Below, piece by piece: positions 24,082 to 35,235 of a DNA stretch of 64,000 nucleotides. Source of the DNA: Cheiracanthium punctorium (taxonomy: Eukaryota; Arthropoda; Arachnida; Araneae; Cheiracanthiidae); assembly GCA_038373885.1 (NCBI GenBank), contig JAWZYV010011911.1, positions 1 to 64,000 on the forward strand, read 5' to 3'. A program made the position numbers and the translations under genes. Each line of letters begins with the position of its first letter. Position 1 is the stretch's first letter. The notes beneath the pieces were generated by a model. That model did no database searches, was not told the DNA's origin, and saw only the letters and a list, made by a program, of their open reading frames with translations.

Positions 24082-24716
24082 CAGGGTGTACAAAAAGTCC
24101 TTGGCACATTTCAAAATTAAATATAAAATCAACTAATTGGGTTACGAGATTGCGGTTTGTACCAAAATGCTTCCTACGATGGAAAGTTTTGTTTATGCAA
24201 ATAAGAAAAATAGTTCCAAATTTCACCCATAGATGGCGCTGTAGAAACAATAAAAAATACTCAAACAAATATTCAGCATTTTTATTTTGTGAAGCAGATA
24301 CAAATAAAGCCAGGTACCATACTTCAACATATGCACCTGATGTAGGTCTAACCGCATTCAAACGGTACTCAATTTCACTCCACGCATTTGGTAGCTTGTG
24401 GTTTTGATTGAATTACCTGTGTGATTTGCCTCTTCATTTCTTCGATATCAGCCACAGGACAGGAGTAAACTTTATCATTCACATACCCCCACAGGAAGAA
24501 ATGAAGAGGGGTTAAGTCTAAAATGAAATACATATTTCAATTTAATGCAAGGTCAAGCAGCGCCACCTATGGGTGAAATTTGGAACTATTTTTGTACTTG
24601 CTTAAACAAAACTTTTCATCTTTGGAAGCATTTTGATACAAACCGCAATCTCTTAACCCAATCAGTTGATTTTATATTTAATTTTGAAATGTGTCAGGGA
24701 CTTTTTGCATACCCTG
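24082..24716 (-). mobile_element. Deleted Tc1/mariner-like element with ~160-bp TIRs
   Basis: Termini begin CAGGGTGTACAAAAAGTCC on the left and, reversed, CAGGGTATGCAAAAAGTCC on the right. Both are flanked by TA. The inverted arms run 24082-24241 and 24558-24716 and match over nearly their whole length. The ~316-bp interior carries the end of a transposase on the minus strand: LHFFLWGYVNDKVYSCPVAD followed, after a frameshift, by NAWSEIEYRLNAVRPTSGAY. That is the C-terminal signature of a mariner-type transposase. The DNA-binding domain and the first two catalytic Asp residues are deleted, so it is an internal-deletion derivative. Confidence 0.78.
24240..24520 (-). pseudogene. Mariner-like transposase C-terminal remnant
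   Basis: The remnant reads PLHFFLWGYVNDKVYSCPVA, EEMKRQITQVIQ, then with a frameshift NAWSEIEYRLNAVRPTSGAY and VEVW. In related transposases the FFLWGYVKDKVY block follows the third catalytic acid, and W-EIEYRLD-R-T-GAHVE is the C-terminal motif. Everything upstream is absent. Confidence 0.65.
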
Positions 24717-26388
24717 TATGTGTATACTAAAAAAATAGCATCCATTTTTTTGTTAGTGATCTTAGTTTTTTTCACCTTTATTCCAGATTCTCAAAGAAAT
24801 TTTAGTAAAGTCATGCATGCTTATCCCTGAATATATACGTTGTTCTTTTTAAGGTATCTTTTGTTAGGTTTCTGGATAAGGCTTCTCGTCAGACCTTCTG
24901 TCGATGAGCGGGCGGGTGGGGGGTTATTGTAATGTAATCGCAATCAATACATTCGCTGTATGAAAATTCAATGTATTGTTCTTTCAGTCTTTTTCAGATA
25001 CATAATGATGCATTATTGATAATAATTTAAAATGAATTCTTTTGATAACTTTATTCTAAACTTTTTGAAGTTGCATAAGAAAAGTCCTGACGTAGCCAAG
25101 GGAAAGAAAATAGACATTGATTAAACAAAACTCCCCCCGTCTCACGCTATTTCTTATTTCAAGTCAGAGGATTCTGAAATGTGCGTCATTTTAAATACTG
25201 CCCAACGTCAGAGCTTTAAAAACTTCTTGTATGTTTATGGTCATTTGACCGGACACCATAATGTCAGGCCAAAAGCTCAGAGATGGACTTTTCTACGCAT
25301 TATCTGACTATGGAACAGGAAAGTAACGCCTCGTTTATCGGCTTTACTTCTCATCTAAAGTTTTCGACTGCTATTTCAATTTTCTAATGTGGATAAATTT
25401 TATGTCTCTATCTGTGTCAGATTCAACTGAACTCCAGCTGTTTGTTTAATATACCTATGTCATATGAAGCTAAACCTATAAAACAAATTTTCTCTCCCCT
25501 TTATAATTCTGTCATAAATGCCGTTCAAATTTGAATGGAATATGTCCTGAGGCAATGTTCGTTAATTAGCGTCATAGTCGCAGCCACGAGGATATCGGTG
25601 TTTCCTCAGCTCTCCCAGGATTACCAACGTTATACGGTCGGTCGGTATTATCACTTTATACGTCCGCCACCATGGGCGTATAGTTACAAATACTATATTG
25701 CATATCTCAGACACATTTTAGAATACAATGTTAAATATTCGTTCATCGCATAATTACTGTACATAACACATTTTACAAAATTGGAATTTTTTTCCCGCAG
25801 ACCACATAAAAGTTTAAATTTCGTATTTATTTACACTTTATCTCCTTAAAAATTTAATTGATATTATAAAGTTCTGTACCTTTTTGTACATACCTTAATT
25901 ATCCATACTATTTTAACTATCCATGATCAATATTTAAGGACTACGTCAGCATTTTTGGAACATCCTGTATACAAATAAATAAATAAATATCTAAAAATAC
26001 ATATCTATTTATGTATGTCCACATTAATAATAATCTGATTAGCAAATAAGGAAGTTTGGGTTCCAAGCCTCATTTAAACTTGAATGTATTCGTTACGTGC
26101 TTGATTGTAATATGAAAAGATCTGAAAAGATATTTATTTCGAAATCTTCGTATTCATCACAAATACAATATCAGAAATTCTTTCATAAAAGGTTCTCTCA
26201 AAATCATCGATTTTCTTCAATGTTAATCAGCGTGTCTTTTATTAAAAGGGGAGGGGGGTAGGGGTGTGATTGAAACACCAGCGAGCACAAATCGAAAGCT
26301 CAATAATTCAATTAGCCGAAACAACGGTATTTACCCAAATAATAACATGGTTAACATGCAATTACAATAACATCTTTCCTGAATAAAA
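24717..26388. other. No recognised gene
   Basis: Mixed AT-rich sequence. An open frame at 25535-25753 has no recognisable motif and is not called. Confidence 0.4.
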
Positions 26389-26489
26389 TACTTCCTTTAT
26401 AATTGACTCTTATTTACTTCTAAAGATTGCATCTACTTTACTTCCTTTATCATTGACTCTTATTTACTTCTAAAGATTGCATCTACTTC
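26389..26489. repeat. 50-bp tandem duplication
   Basis: ACTTCCTTTAT and the following TTGACTCTTATTTACTTC recur exactly 50 bp apart (26391 and 26441). Two near-perfect copies. Confidence 0.9.
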
Positions 26490-26754
26490 ACTTCTGCTTT
26501 CAATACTATTTTATTGAAAGCGCTCAATACGACGTTTTAAGAGCACATGCACAATTATTTAATGCAGAAAAATCACTGTTATTCCAGGATGAATAAGCAG
26601 CTTTCATTGTGAAATGCATTACTTAAAATTTCGTTAGTGGTAATGACTATACAATTCGGGTGGTTGATTGCTGACACAAATATAAATAAATGGGAAAAAA
26701 ATCAATCATGATGGTTTCTTTAATCATAATGGCAAGCATACATTGACATCTGCC

Positions 26755-26850
26755 TATTGGGGTGTTCTTTGTTCGAAGGAAATTTAAGGGATTCTAACGC
26801 GTATTCACATTACGCCTTAATCACTAGGCCATGGTGTGGACAAATCATCA
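26755..26850 (-). mobile_element. Possible SINE body remnant
   Basis: Contains GGGATTCTAACGCGTATTCA, which matches (minus orientation) the TGAATACGC-type segment of the SINE at 44.6-44.9 kb. Too short to classify firmly. Confidence 0.3.
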
Positions 26851-27189
26851 TGTTATTTCTTTTTTTATGTCAATAGGGAATTATAACTATTAATCTCTGG
26901 ATATATATAATGTAGTGAAAAAAATACTTCCTCTGGAAACATACTGCAGTAAATACAGGGTGAAAAGCATTTAGCTATACGTGCATGTACATTTAAAAGA
27001 AAAATAAAAAAACTTCATAAATTTTTAAGCGTTAGCAACATAAATTAAAACTTGTTGTAGTTGATTGCAGAACTTGTTCATTTTTTGAGAATGCGCACTC
27101 TAACTGCTGTTGGAGCTTATTTTTGCAGTGAAAATGTCGAAATGCAGCTTTTCTGTAAGGCTAAATTTTAGACTAGTAAACGCTCTATT

Positions 27190-27257
27190 CCTTAGTAGCA
27201 CAACTAGCCCATAAAAACTTTCAAAAAATGTGTTTTGAACTAGTTGTGGTACTAGGA
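27190..27257. mobile_element. Micro-element, 68-bp hairpin with CCYTAGTAGCAC ends
   Basis: The left arm starts CCTTAGTAGCACAACTAG and the right arm, reversed, TCCTAGTACCACAACTAG, leaving a short AT loop. It is flanked by TT on both sides, a possible 2-bp target duplication. A related 109-bp element lies at 63747-63855, and the 1.7-kb element at 48015 has matching terminal bases. It is almost nothing but terminal repeat. Confidence 0.62.
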
Positions 27258-27626
27258 TTGAGGCTAAGAAAAAATGCGACTGAGTACAAGCTAAAGATAT
27301 CTGGCCCAAGTGTTAACAATGCTCAACAATTTTTTAAAAAACGATGTTGATTTTAACTCGAAAAAAAAGAAATAGTAGAGGGAACCCTCAGCTACTCGTA
27401 GAGAATTTTGCTATTTGTTTGCACCACATCATAGTTATTGATGGCAAACATATCGAACATATCTCAAAACTAACGCCTTATTTACAAATATTTTAAGCGT
27501 GGTTTAATCCAGACACGGGTGTTAAAGTCATTGATAATACATCTTACCCATATATGTGCAGTTATTTTTATATCTGTATTATTTTTCCGCATCCATGTTG
27601 AAGACTTGCTTCGGTTTGAAGTTGAA

Positions 27627-27910
27627 GGGTTGTTTGTTTTTGCCAGCAGAAGCTAGCTCACGTCACTGAATGATTCGTTTATAGCTACATGCGTCCTTCC
27701 CGGAATCTCAGCCACAGTTTGGTCATCATCAGTACGTGGGAGACTTTGAATATCGGCACACATCGGAAAATGCTAGCGACCGTTAAGAGGACTTTCGGAA
27801 CCACGTGTTGAACGTGCACGCACACGGTGGTCTTTAGTGGTGCATCGGAATCGAACCCGCAAGCTTCCAATTGCAAGCTCAACGCCTTAACGGCGGGGCT
27901 ACCACGGTCC
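27627..27910 (-). mobile_element. tRNA-derived SINE
   Basis: On the minus strand it begins GGGACCGTGGTAGCCCCGCC, an A-box-like region. GGTTCGATTCC, a near-consensus pol III B-box, follows about 50 bases later. An unrelated body comes next and then a tail of GTTTGTTTTT-type repeats on the plus strand. The acceptor arms do not pair, so it is not a functional tRNA gene. The open frame at 27685-27882 is a by-product. Confidence 0.7.
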
Positions 27911-29435
27911 CAAGCTGTAGGGTTGAGCTTGTATATTCATGGGTGTAAAATGTAGCATCGCCTCAATGGACTTCTAATAGGAAGTGGGTGAAGCATTTAT
28001 GATTCGAGTGCCAAAGTGGTCCAGTCAAATAATTCGGTTCAACTGAATTGCATCATAATATTTCATATTAAACGGTAACGGCCAGTAAGGTTTGTCTTAC
28101 ATAGCAATTTACAACACATTTAGATTGAAATATACCTATTATTATTTATTTTAATTTCTGGCTAAAGTAAACATACACAGAAGCTTTGGCAACAGGTTTT
28201 TAACGAAGATATACGTGAGATGGCCGGGCAGATTAGTAAAGGAATGCTGGTGCGAATTTTCCAGTGGTTCCTCAACTCTAATATCTGGACTCAATAAAAA
28301 AAAAATAATGAAAAACAAGGAGGAGTGAATTGAGAGGCACGTTTCACCAAAATCCACAACAGTGGTGACCCGACCTATTTTAGCACACTTTTAAACTTTT
28401 TTATTAAAGAGATAGCAAATAATCACTCATATTTTACAGATATCACCCATAATAAATAGCTAAACGAACATTTTTCTTATCAAAAACCACAGCGATAACT
28501 AATTATCAATGACGGCAACACATATCACGTAGCGGTGTGGATGCAAGTCTAACTTTGCTAATTTAATCACAATGACAAAACTTTATTCAGAATTATCCAT
28601 AGTAATTGTAAATATGCATTCTAATCATATTTATTAAAGTACAATTATCATTAATAATGAATGAGCCTATACCTTTCTATCTAAGGTTATTGCAAATGCT
28701 TGAAAATGTCTTCCACGTAAAGTTCGTTCACTATTTTGAAAAAGAAAATAGATAAAAATGTAGAAAAAAAATTATATAAAATTTAAATTAGTCTCAGTAT
28801 TAATTAAATTTTATTTTTTATCTTAATTTTCATAAAAATCTTAAAAATGAATTGTGTGACTGAATATGCTGAAATAAAGTTAAAAAATGCACGATTTGAA
28901 AACTGTAAAAAAAATGAAATTCATTTTTAAAAATGTAAATGATGATGCAAAAACTAGCAAGGCTTATTTAAGTACATACCATGTAATTTGATACTAGTTT
29001 CTTTCTATAATAAATTAAATTAAATATAGTTGTAAATATGTAAAGCATACATTTTTAAAATAGTTCAGTCAGCGGCAGATAATGCAAGACTTTTTTTTTC
29101 TCTTATTTATGTATTTCTGTCAAAAATTCACTCTTACGTTTTCCGTGAAAAGTAAGCATATAATATTTCATTAAGTGATTTTTTTCTTCTCCTTTGATTC
29201 GTGAATTACGAATTCAAGACTGAAACATGTTTTTTACTAAAATTTCATCAGCCTTGCTCCTGAAATTAATTAACTGTAGTAAGCGTATTAATTTTAAATC
29301 TGAAACTTTAAACCTGTGTTAATAATTACATTAAAGGAGTTAATAATGAAACTCAAGTTTTCCATGAATGTTTTTCTATGGAATAACAATACTGATTATA
29401 TACCCCGAAACTTATCGAAGATATATACATATATA
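27911..29435. other. AT-rich stretch without recognised gene
   Basis: No gene recognised. The small frame at 28151-28357 lacks any identifiable motif. Confidence 0.45.
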
Positions 29436-30932
29436 CACTCATGTCCATAAATTAAGGATAATGAAGTTCAGGCAAAGAAAGAGAAAGAAGCAAAACAAAT
29501 TTGACTTATTTGTAAAATCTATTTATTAAAAAAAAGTAAAGAGCAAAAAAGATGCTATATGTTTGACATAATTAATAAAAATTGCAAGTTTTACTCCCTT
29601 GACCAAATTTCAAAAAAGAACCTATTTACAAAATACAGTATAACATGGTTAGTAGGATGGTTAATACGGAGTATGTCTCCCGGACGATGCAATACAGGCC
29701 TGACAACGCCTAGGCATGCTGAGTATCAAATGATCAATCTCATCTTGGGGAATATTACACCACTCATCAAGCAATGCACTCCGAAGTTCCGGTAGACAGG
29801 TGGGAGGTGGTTGACGGGCTGCAATTCGTCGGCCAAGCATATCCCACACATGCTCTATTGGATTCAAGTCCGGTGAGTATGCTGGCCAATGCATACGGGT
29901 GATATCCTCCGATTGACGGCATTCGTCTACAATGTTTGCACGGTGAGGTCGGGCGTTGTCATCCATAAACACAAATTCAGCACCCATGGCGCCCCGAAAC
30001 AAACGTACATGTTGTTCCAGAATGACATCCCGATAGATGTGGCCTGTCATCGTTACACTCTAAACATGCAGGTCAGTTCTGGAACCAAGAATAATTCCTC
30101 CCCAAACGAGCCATCCTGCACCACCGTAACGGTGTCTTTCAATGGTGTTCTCTTGGTGGTAACGGGTACCTGGCGCTCTTCAGATGAATGTCCGGCGAGA
30201 ATCAGACTCCAAACTAAACCTGGACTCGTCGGAAAACATCACACAAGACCACTGTTGCGGTGTCCACAATGCATGCTCCAGGTTAATCGCAGGCGACAGT
30301 GAGTTGCGGTAAGTGGAACACATCTGACAGGCCTACGAGCATATAGACCAATGTGCCCTAAGCGTCTGTACACGGTCTGCCTTGAAACTGTCGTTCCGGT
30401 AGCTGAAGAGAGCTGACGAGACAGGTCTGATGCTGTACTCCGTCTGTTTCTTTTGGCAGTAACTGCCAAATAGCGGTCCTCATTCGGCGTTGTAACTCGG
30501 GGGCGACCTGTGCTGTAACGTCTACTCACATTACCATCATCTTGGAATCGTTGCCAAAGCCTGGAGATGACACTCTGGGCGATTCCAAGTTCCTCGGATA
30601 CTTCCAGCTGGGTACGTCCACATTCCAGCCGTCCGATAATTCTGCCACGTAAAACATCATCCAAATGCCTTCTTTGTGCCATAACTATGCGGTTTTTTCA
30701 CTGAAAGTCTTTCACAGCGCTTGTGAACAATTTTACTTCTTTGCCACCATTCCTCATATACCCCTCTCTTACACTCTCGTCATTGTGACGTACCATCAAC
30801 GCCATCTGGTGGTTTCCTGTAATTTGCATATTCTTCTTCAAGATGTGTGTGATCATTCCACAGGTGAAATTTTTATTTTAGAGATCAATTTCTGTGTGAT
30901 TCTGAATTATCCTTAATTTATGGACATGAGTG
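29436..30932 (-). mobile_element. Tc1-type transposon with dead transposase (second lineage)
   Basis: A 1497-bp element. The terminal inverted repeats match perfectly for 27 bases, beginning CACTCATGTCCATAAATTAA, and TA flanks both ends (29434-29435 and 30933-30934). It contains one Tc1 transposase gene on the minus strand that is now broken. The termini are unrelated to those of the intact Tc1 copies at 1.6 and 39 kb. Perfect ends with a dead gene mean it could still be moved in trans if a source enzyme exists. Confidence 0.9.
29661..30682 (-). pseudogene. Tc1 transposase, disrupted (second lineage)
   Basis: Starts MAQRRHLDDVLRGRIIGRLE, with a first helix-turn-helix (TQLEVSEELGIAQSVISRLW), the AT-hook-like TGRPRVTT linker and a second helix-turn-helix (VSRQTVYRRLGHIGLYARR). 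A frameshift lies near 30279. The restored frame then shows VMFSDESRFSLE with the first catalytic Asp. Two in-frame stops follow, at 30180-30182 and 30060-30062. The rest is open: FMDDNARPH with the second Asp and PDLNPIEHVW with the Glu, 34 residues apart (DD34E). It ends GRHTPY. All three catalytic residues survive in sequence, but no full protein can be made. Confidence 0.9.
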
Positions 30933-31172
30933 TAATTCACTTTCTAATTTATGGTATATGCCTATGATCAATATTTAAATAGTAAAAGTCTAGGTTACTA
31001 ATTTGTGGGATACCCAGTAGATATACTATTAAAAGTGATGTTTATAAGTACATCGTCTTAATTATAGCGTTAATCTTTTATGGTGTCATAAAAATTAGAA
31101 GGAAAGAAGTAAAGAAAAACTGTGTTAGTCAGTAAAATGTAACCCATAACATATTAAACAAACTATCTTAAA
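30933..31172. other. Short AT-rich spacer
   Basis: Nothing recognised between the dead Tc1 and the Helitron. Confidence 0.4.
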
Positions 31173-31862
31173 TCCTAACTAATATTATAAATGCGAAAGT
31201 GAGTTTGTTTGTTTGTTTGTTTGTTTATGACCCTTTCACGCCTAAACCGCTGAATCGATTAGGATGCATTTTGGTTTAGATATAGAGGGGACCGTGGAGT
31301 TGGTTATAGGCTAATTAGAATTTTAGATTTTTAATTACTTTTTTAATTATTAATTAAAAACCGTTTTTACGTTGCCATGCTTGGCGAGTTTCGCCCGTAT
31401 CAATCAAATGATTCATGTTTTGAGATAACAAGAATGCTATTGCTTCAATAAAGAAGCGCGTGCGTGCATCTGAAAAACATTAAATTCCACGCAAATTATG
31501 CCAGTTTTATGCCAAATCTATCTATCAATAATAATAAAAATGAATGTTCTCCAGACAAATCTACAGAAAGCAGAGCTTTGAAAATTTGAGCATAGAAGCC
31601 CATGACTGTGCACCTGAGGCTCAGAATTTTGAAATTTTAAATACTTTTCTAATTATTAATTAAAAACCGTTTTATCGCCCGCACAAAATGATTTATGCTT
31701 TTGAAATAAAGCTGAAATTCTATTTTCAGATAAACATGCATTTGAAAAACATGAAATGGTATGGAAATTATGTTGATTTTACGCCAAATTAAAAAGCATT
31801 AGAAAGAAAAGTCCAAATGTGTTTCTTAAACTTCATAAATTTCCAAATACTACCAATAATAT

Positions 31863-32336
31863 ATAAACTCGGCTGTTCGAGCCTCGTCAGGGGGAGATCC
31901 CCCTGAACCCCCCTAATTTTTTAGTTTTATTATTGCCATATTAAAACTATATTAATTAACTTGGCATTTTATCGCTCATCTTTCGCGTATTTCGCCTGGT
32001 AACCCTATGTTGAAATTTTTATTAGTGTAACCTATTTAAAGAAAAATGCATGTGGTGCATATTCTACAGCTTACGAAATATTGTAACAATAGATTAAAGT
32101 TGTTGTGAACTAATAATATTTAAATATATGTAAAAAATACATGTGGAGCATATTCTACAGCTTACGAAATAGTGTAACAATATCGAGACTAAAGATTGCT
32201 TTAATCTCGATATTAAAGCTCTTGTGAACTAATAGTATTTAAATACATGTAAAATTATGTCGCTTTATTATGTCGCATTTTTGGGACACATTTTTCAATA
32301 AGGGTATTCAGAGATAAAATGACATAGTCATTAAAA
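31863..32336. mobile_element. Dispersed repeat with G/C palindromic head (copy 2), nested
   Basis: Begins ATAAACTCGGCTGTTCGAGC, then CAGGGGGAGATCCCCCTG, and ends AATGACATAGTCATT. The Helitron copy at 41.2-42.9 kb has no such insert at the same point: its flanks run directly from CCAATAATAT into TAATGTGTAC. This empty site defines the inserted element. It is homologous to 20053-20598. Confidence 0.78.
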
Positions 32337-32583
32337 AATGTGTACGTGTGTGTGCTTAGATGTTTTTGACTGAATCACACACAAATTGCTGAACGGATTT
32401 GGAAAAATTCGTAATGAAGATAGCTTATGCCCTGGATTAACATACAGGCAACCTTTCAAGCATATAGCATAAATAATTCTTTTACAAAAACATTCAAAAT
32501 AATTCTAATGTATTGCGCTCTATGGAAATTTTATAGCTACTAAACCGATTCTAAAACTTAGTTGCACTATTCCTGAGTATTAT

Positions 32584-32815
32584 TGTTTGTTTGTTTGTGG
32601 ATTAAGACCGATTGACTGCACTAGGGTCCTAGGCCTATATGGGCTATTTCTCTGTGGGGAACTTTCTAAGGGATCCTAGCCCGTATTTACGCGAGGTTTT
32701 GGAGAAAACCGCGAAAAACTGCGAGCGGCTAGGTCGACAGGCTCGACCAGGAATTGAACCTGGCACTTCCAGCCTTCCAGTTTTGAGAGTAGAACTTCTT
32801 AGACACTGGTGGGAC
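32584..32815 (-). mobile_element. tRNA-derived SINE nested in Helitron 3
   Basis: On the minus strand GGTTCAATTCCTGG is a pol III B-box. The body includes CGACCTAGCC and TTTTCTCC, and the tail is (CAAA)n. Flanks CCTGAGTATTAT (32572-32583) and CCTGAGTGTTAT (32816-32827) form a 12-bp target duplication with one mismatch. The same SINE sits at the corresponding place and relative orientation in the 41-kb Helitron. Confidence 0.82.
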
Positions 32816-33325
32816 CCTGAGTGTTATATGCTACCTTTTATGCATATATCACAAATAGTTCTTTTACAGGGATACTCATAAGAATTGCATTACACTCTAT
32901 ATGTATCTCTGTAAGTACTGAACCGATTCCAAAATTTTTTTCACTGTTAGTAAGCTACACTATTCTTGAGTATTATAGGCTAAAAATCATACATGTAGTG
33001 CAAATAGTTCCTTTACAGGAACACTCAAAATAATTCCTGATTAACGTAGGCTAAAATTCATGCTATAGCATGAATATTTCTTTCACAAGAACAACAAAAA
33101 CAGTTAGCAAATACTATCGTAAATGTATTCGCCAAATGCCTGAAAAAAATATAAATTTAGTAACTCTGCTTACTCTCTTATTTTAAATGAAGTATACTAC
33201 CACGTGTTATACTTCATATAAAATAAGTAAAAAGCAAATAATATTTAAATGCAGTTTCTTTTGTCGCAAACATATGTGTTATTCACACATGCTTCATTTC
33301 TTTTGGGTCCTAACTCTGAAGCCGA

Positions 33326-33354
33326 CGCGGACGAAGTCGCGGGTAGCAGCTAGT
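33326..33354 (+). terminator. Helitron 3 3' hairpin and CTAGT end
   Basis: CGC(G)GAC / GTCGCG stem with a GAA loop, then GGTAGCAG and CTAGT. It marks the transposon 3' end. Confidence 0.75.
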
Positions 33355-34384
33355 AATCTATATTTAGACACAGTAGTTTGAATTAGTAGAGTACGTGCAT
33401 AATAAATGTAAAAATTGCATATGAAGATGATGTTAGAGCACTTTATTTTGTTATTTTTGAGAATTCTATTGAACTTTTGAACACGATCTCTTTTTTAAAT
33501 CAAAGTTGCGTAACGGGGAACTGGCATAGGGTGATTTATCTAAACTTGCATAGTTTTATTCCGGATATTTATATTTACACGAAGGAAGTATTCAATTGCG
33601 ATTTTACATCTTGAATAATAAGTTGCGTACAGAACTTTTCATTCCAGAAATTAGAGAGATTTACTACAGTATATATAGCTTCACACTGACTTAATTAACG
33701 CGACACCAAAGTGAACAATTATGCTTTGAGAATAAATTCACTGTTTGAGAATTTGACAAAAAGCTTATGAAAAGCTAATACTTACAAGAATTGCATAAAA
33801 TTTTAATGCAATGGTTTCAGTTAACATTGTTTTTGGTAACTAAAAAATAATCATTTCCAAAATATATTTGTAACTTTTATTTTCATTATAGCTCTTAGAA
33901 CATCCATTAAATGTTTAACTTTCATTACTGAAGAATTCTTAACTAGTGTTAAAATTTAGTTGTTTAATGCCTAGAAAATATAATTTTACCGCGCAGTGCA
34001 AAAATATCTTAATGATTTATTTATCGTACTGTCATAACATGATAAGTGTACTAAAGACCAAAGATTCATTATTTTTACTATTTTTACTGTCTTTCGCAAA
34101 CGGATATTTGATAACGTAGGACAAAACAGGAAATTCGAGATACACAAGACCCCCACAGATAAAATGTTTTTATCTAAGGTCATAAATCACTTACATGTCC
34201 ATTATTTCCTTGCTAATGAAAATATATAACTTTAGTACGGCAGAATCGAACTAATTCTAAAGAAAGTTATCGTGCAATACATACATTTAGATTCAGAATT
34301 AAAAATATATAAGTGTGAACATTTTCAAACTAAAATTAAAATTCAAAGTAATTTGCAAGCCGTTTTTGTAACATCTAAGGGTTA
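33355..34384. other. AT-rich stretch without recognised gene
   Basis: No gene or transposon end recognised. Confidence 0.45.
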
Positions 34385-34497
34385 CCCAAATGAAAGTGGC
34401 ACTGCAGGTTGTTTGAGAAATGTTTGAATGGTATTAATATAAATTAGTATGCAAAAAAATAAGTATTACAGGGGTAACAGATGGTCTAGACAAAGTT

Positions 34498-34814
34498 TTT
34501 ATTTCCAATGCAACAGGCACAGAAGGCATTATCCTTGGCCCAAAAGAAAGGTACATAAACAAAAAAACTGCATTAAATCGCAGCCAATAGATCTCTAGTT
34601 TCCCAATAACGAGAGGTAATAGAGGAGGCATGAATAGCAGGGCACTCCAGAAGATATTCAGTAACCATCAACTCGGAATTTCTGCACAGAGGACACAAGG
34701 GTTACTCATGACCTTGATTCGGTGAAGGTAAGCAGCGAGGCAGTCATGCCCCGTTGCATGGTCTCTTCGGAGTTCAGGTAACTGGAGGATGGAGTAGACT
34801 ATACAAAATTCCCT
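34498..34814 (-). mobile_element. Non-LTR retrotransposon 3' fragment nested in mariner TIR
   Basis: The minus strand encodes LPELRRDHATGHDCLAAYLH, RIKVMSNPCVLC and, after a stop and frame change, MVTEYLLECPAI. This resembles the C-terminal end of the ORF2 polyprotein of Jockey-like non-LTR retrotransposons, with a TGHDCLAAHLHRI...CPLC...EHLL-CP pattern. An AATAAA signal follows near the minus-strand 3' end (about 34509). It is a typical 5'-truncated insertion, placed within the left inverted repeat of the mariner-like element. Family assignment rests on that short peptide. Confidence 0.6.
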
Positions 34815-34860
34815 TGTAGGTTGAAACAAGTGTCCCAGCGGTCAACGGGATGATGGATAC

Positions 34861-35235
34861 TTGAGTGAAGAAGCTCCGGCGAAAGGGCAACTTTTAATGG
34901 AGCATTGTGTGCACATTTCCTTTACTTATAGACATTTACTCCGCAATTTTGCAAGTGTCGATTCACAGATTCATTTTAAAGAGACGGTCATGCAAAATGT
35001 GTATAATATGGGGTGTATGCCACGCAGATCGGTATTCCGATGTTGTGAGGATTTTCATAGTGGAAAAAGCAGTACTGACGGAAGGTCACGACTTGGTCAA
35101 CCGCATGTGATTATCACCAAGGAAGCAGTTGCATCTGTGGACTGTGTCATGAGAGTGAATCTGCGAATCGCCACTTGCGAAATAGCGGAGGAAATGCCAA
35201 TGAACAAAGGGAGTGTGCACACAATACTACATTAA
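34861..35235 (+). pseudogene. Mariner-like transposase, N-terminal half only
   Basis: The open frame contains RRSVFRCCEDFHSGKSSTDG, SRLGQPHVIITKEAV and CEIAEEMPMNKGSVHTILH. These correspond to the mariner paired-like DNA-binding region: the W-x-x-F-K-x-G block, the SGRPS linker, and the second helix-turn-helix ending EIAEELGISxGSVHxIL. The frame then stops and the right inverted repeat begins, so the DD(34/37)D catalytic domain is missing. The start is uncertain; no well-placed ATG. Confidence 0.75.

Larger units (their letters stand above)
31173..33354 (+). mobile_element. Non-autonomous Helitron 3, composite
   Basis: Begins TCCTAACTAATATTATAAAT after an A, continues with (GTTT)n, and ends CTAGT at 33350-33354. 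The hairpin CGCGGAC GAA GTCGCG (one bulged G) lies at 33326-33341. These are Helitron termini. It has no Rep/helicase gene. The interior carries a tRNA-SINE (32584-32815, minus) and a separate 474-bp element (31863-32336). A related copy lies on the minus strand at 41232-42930. It also contains variants of the ~60-bp GCGTAATGTATT module in inverted orientation. Confidence 0.85.

Noticed and set aside
27685..27910. tRNA gene on the minus strand
   Set aside because: A- and B-box-like sequence is present, but acceptor arms do not pair and a SINE body and tail follow, so it is a tRNA-derived SINE.
32639..32881. 80-codon plus-strand frame with ARPGIEPGTSSLPVLRVELL
   Set aside because: The peptide is the reverse reading of a tRNA-SINE B-box region, a common false protein.
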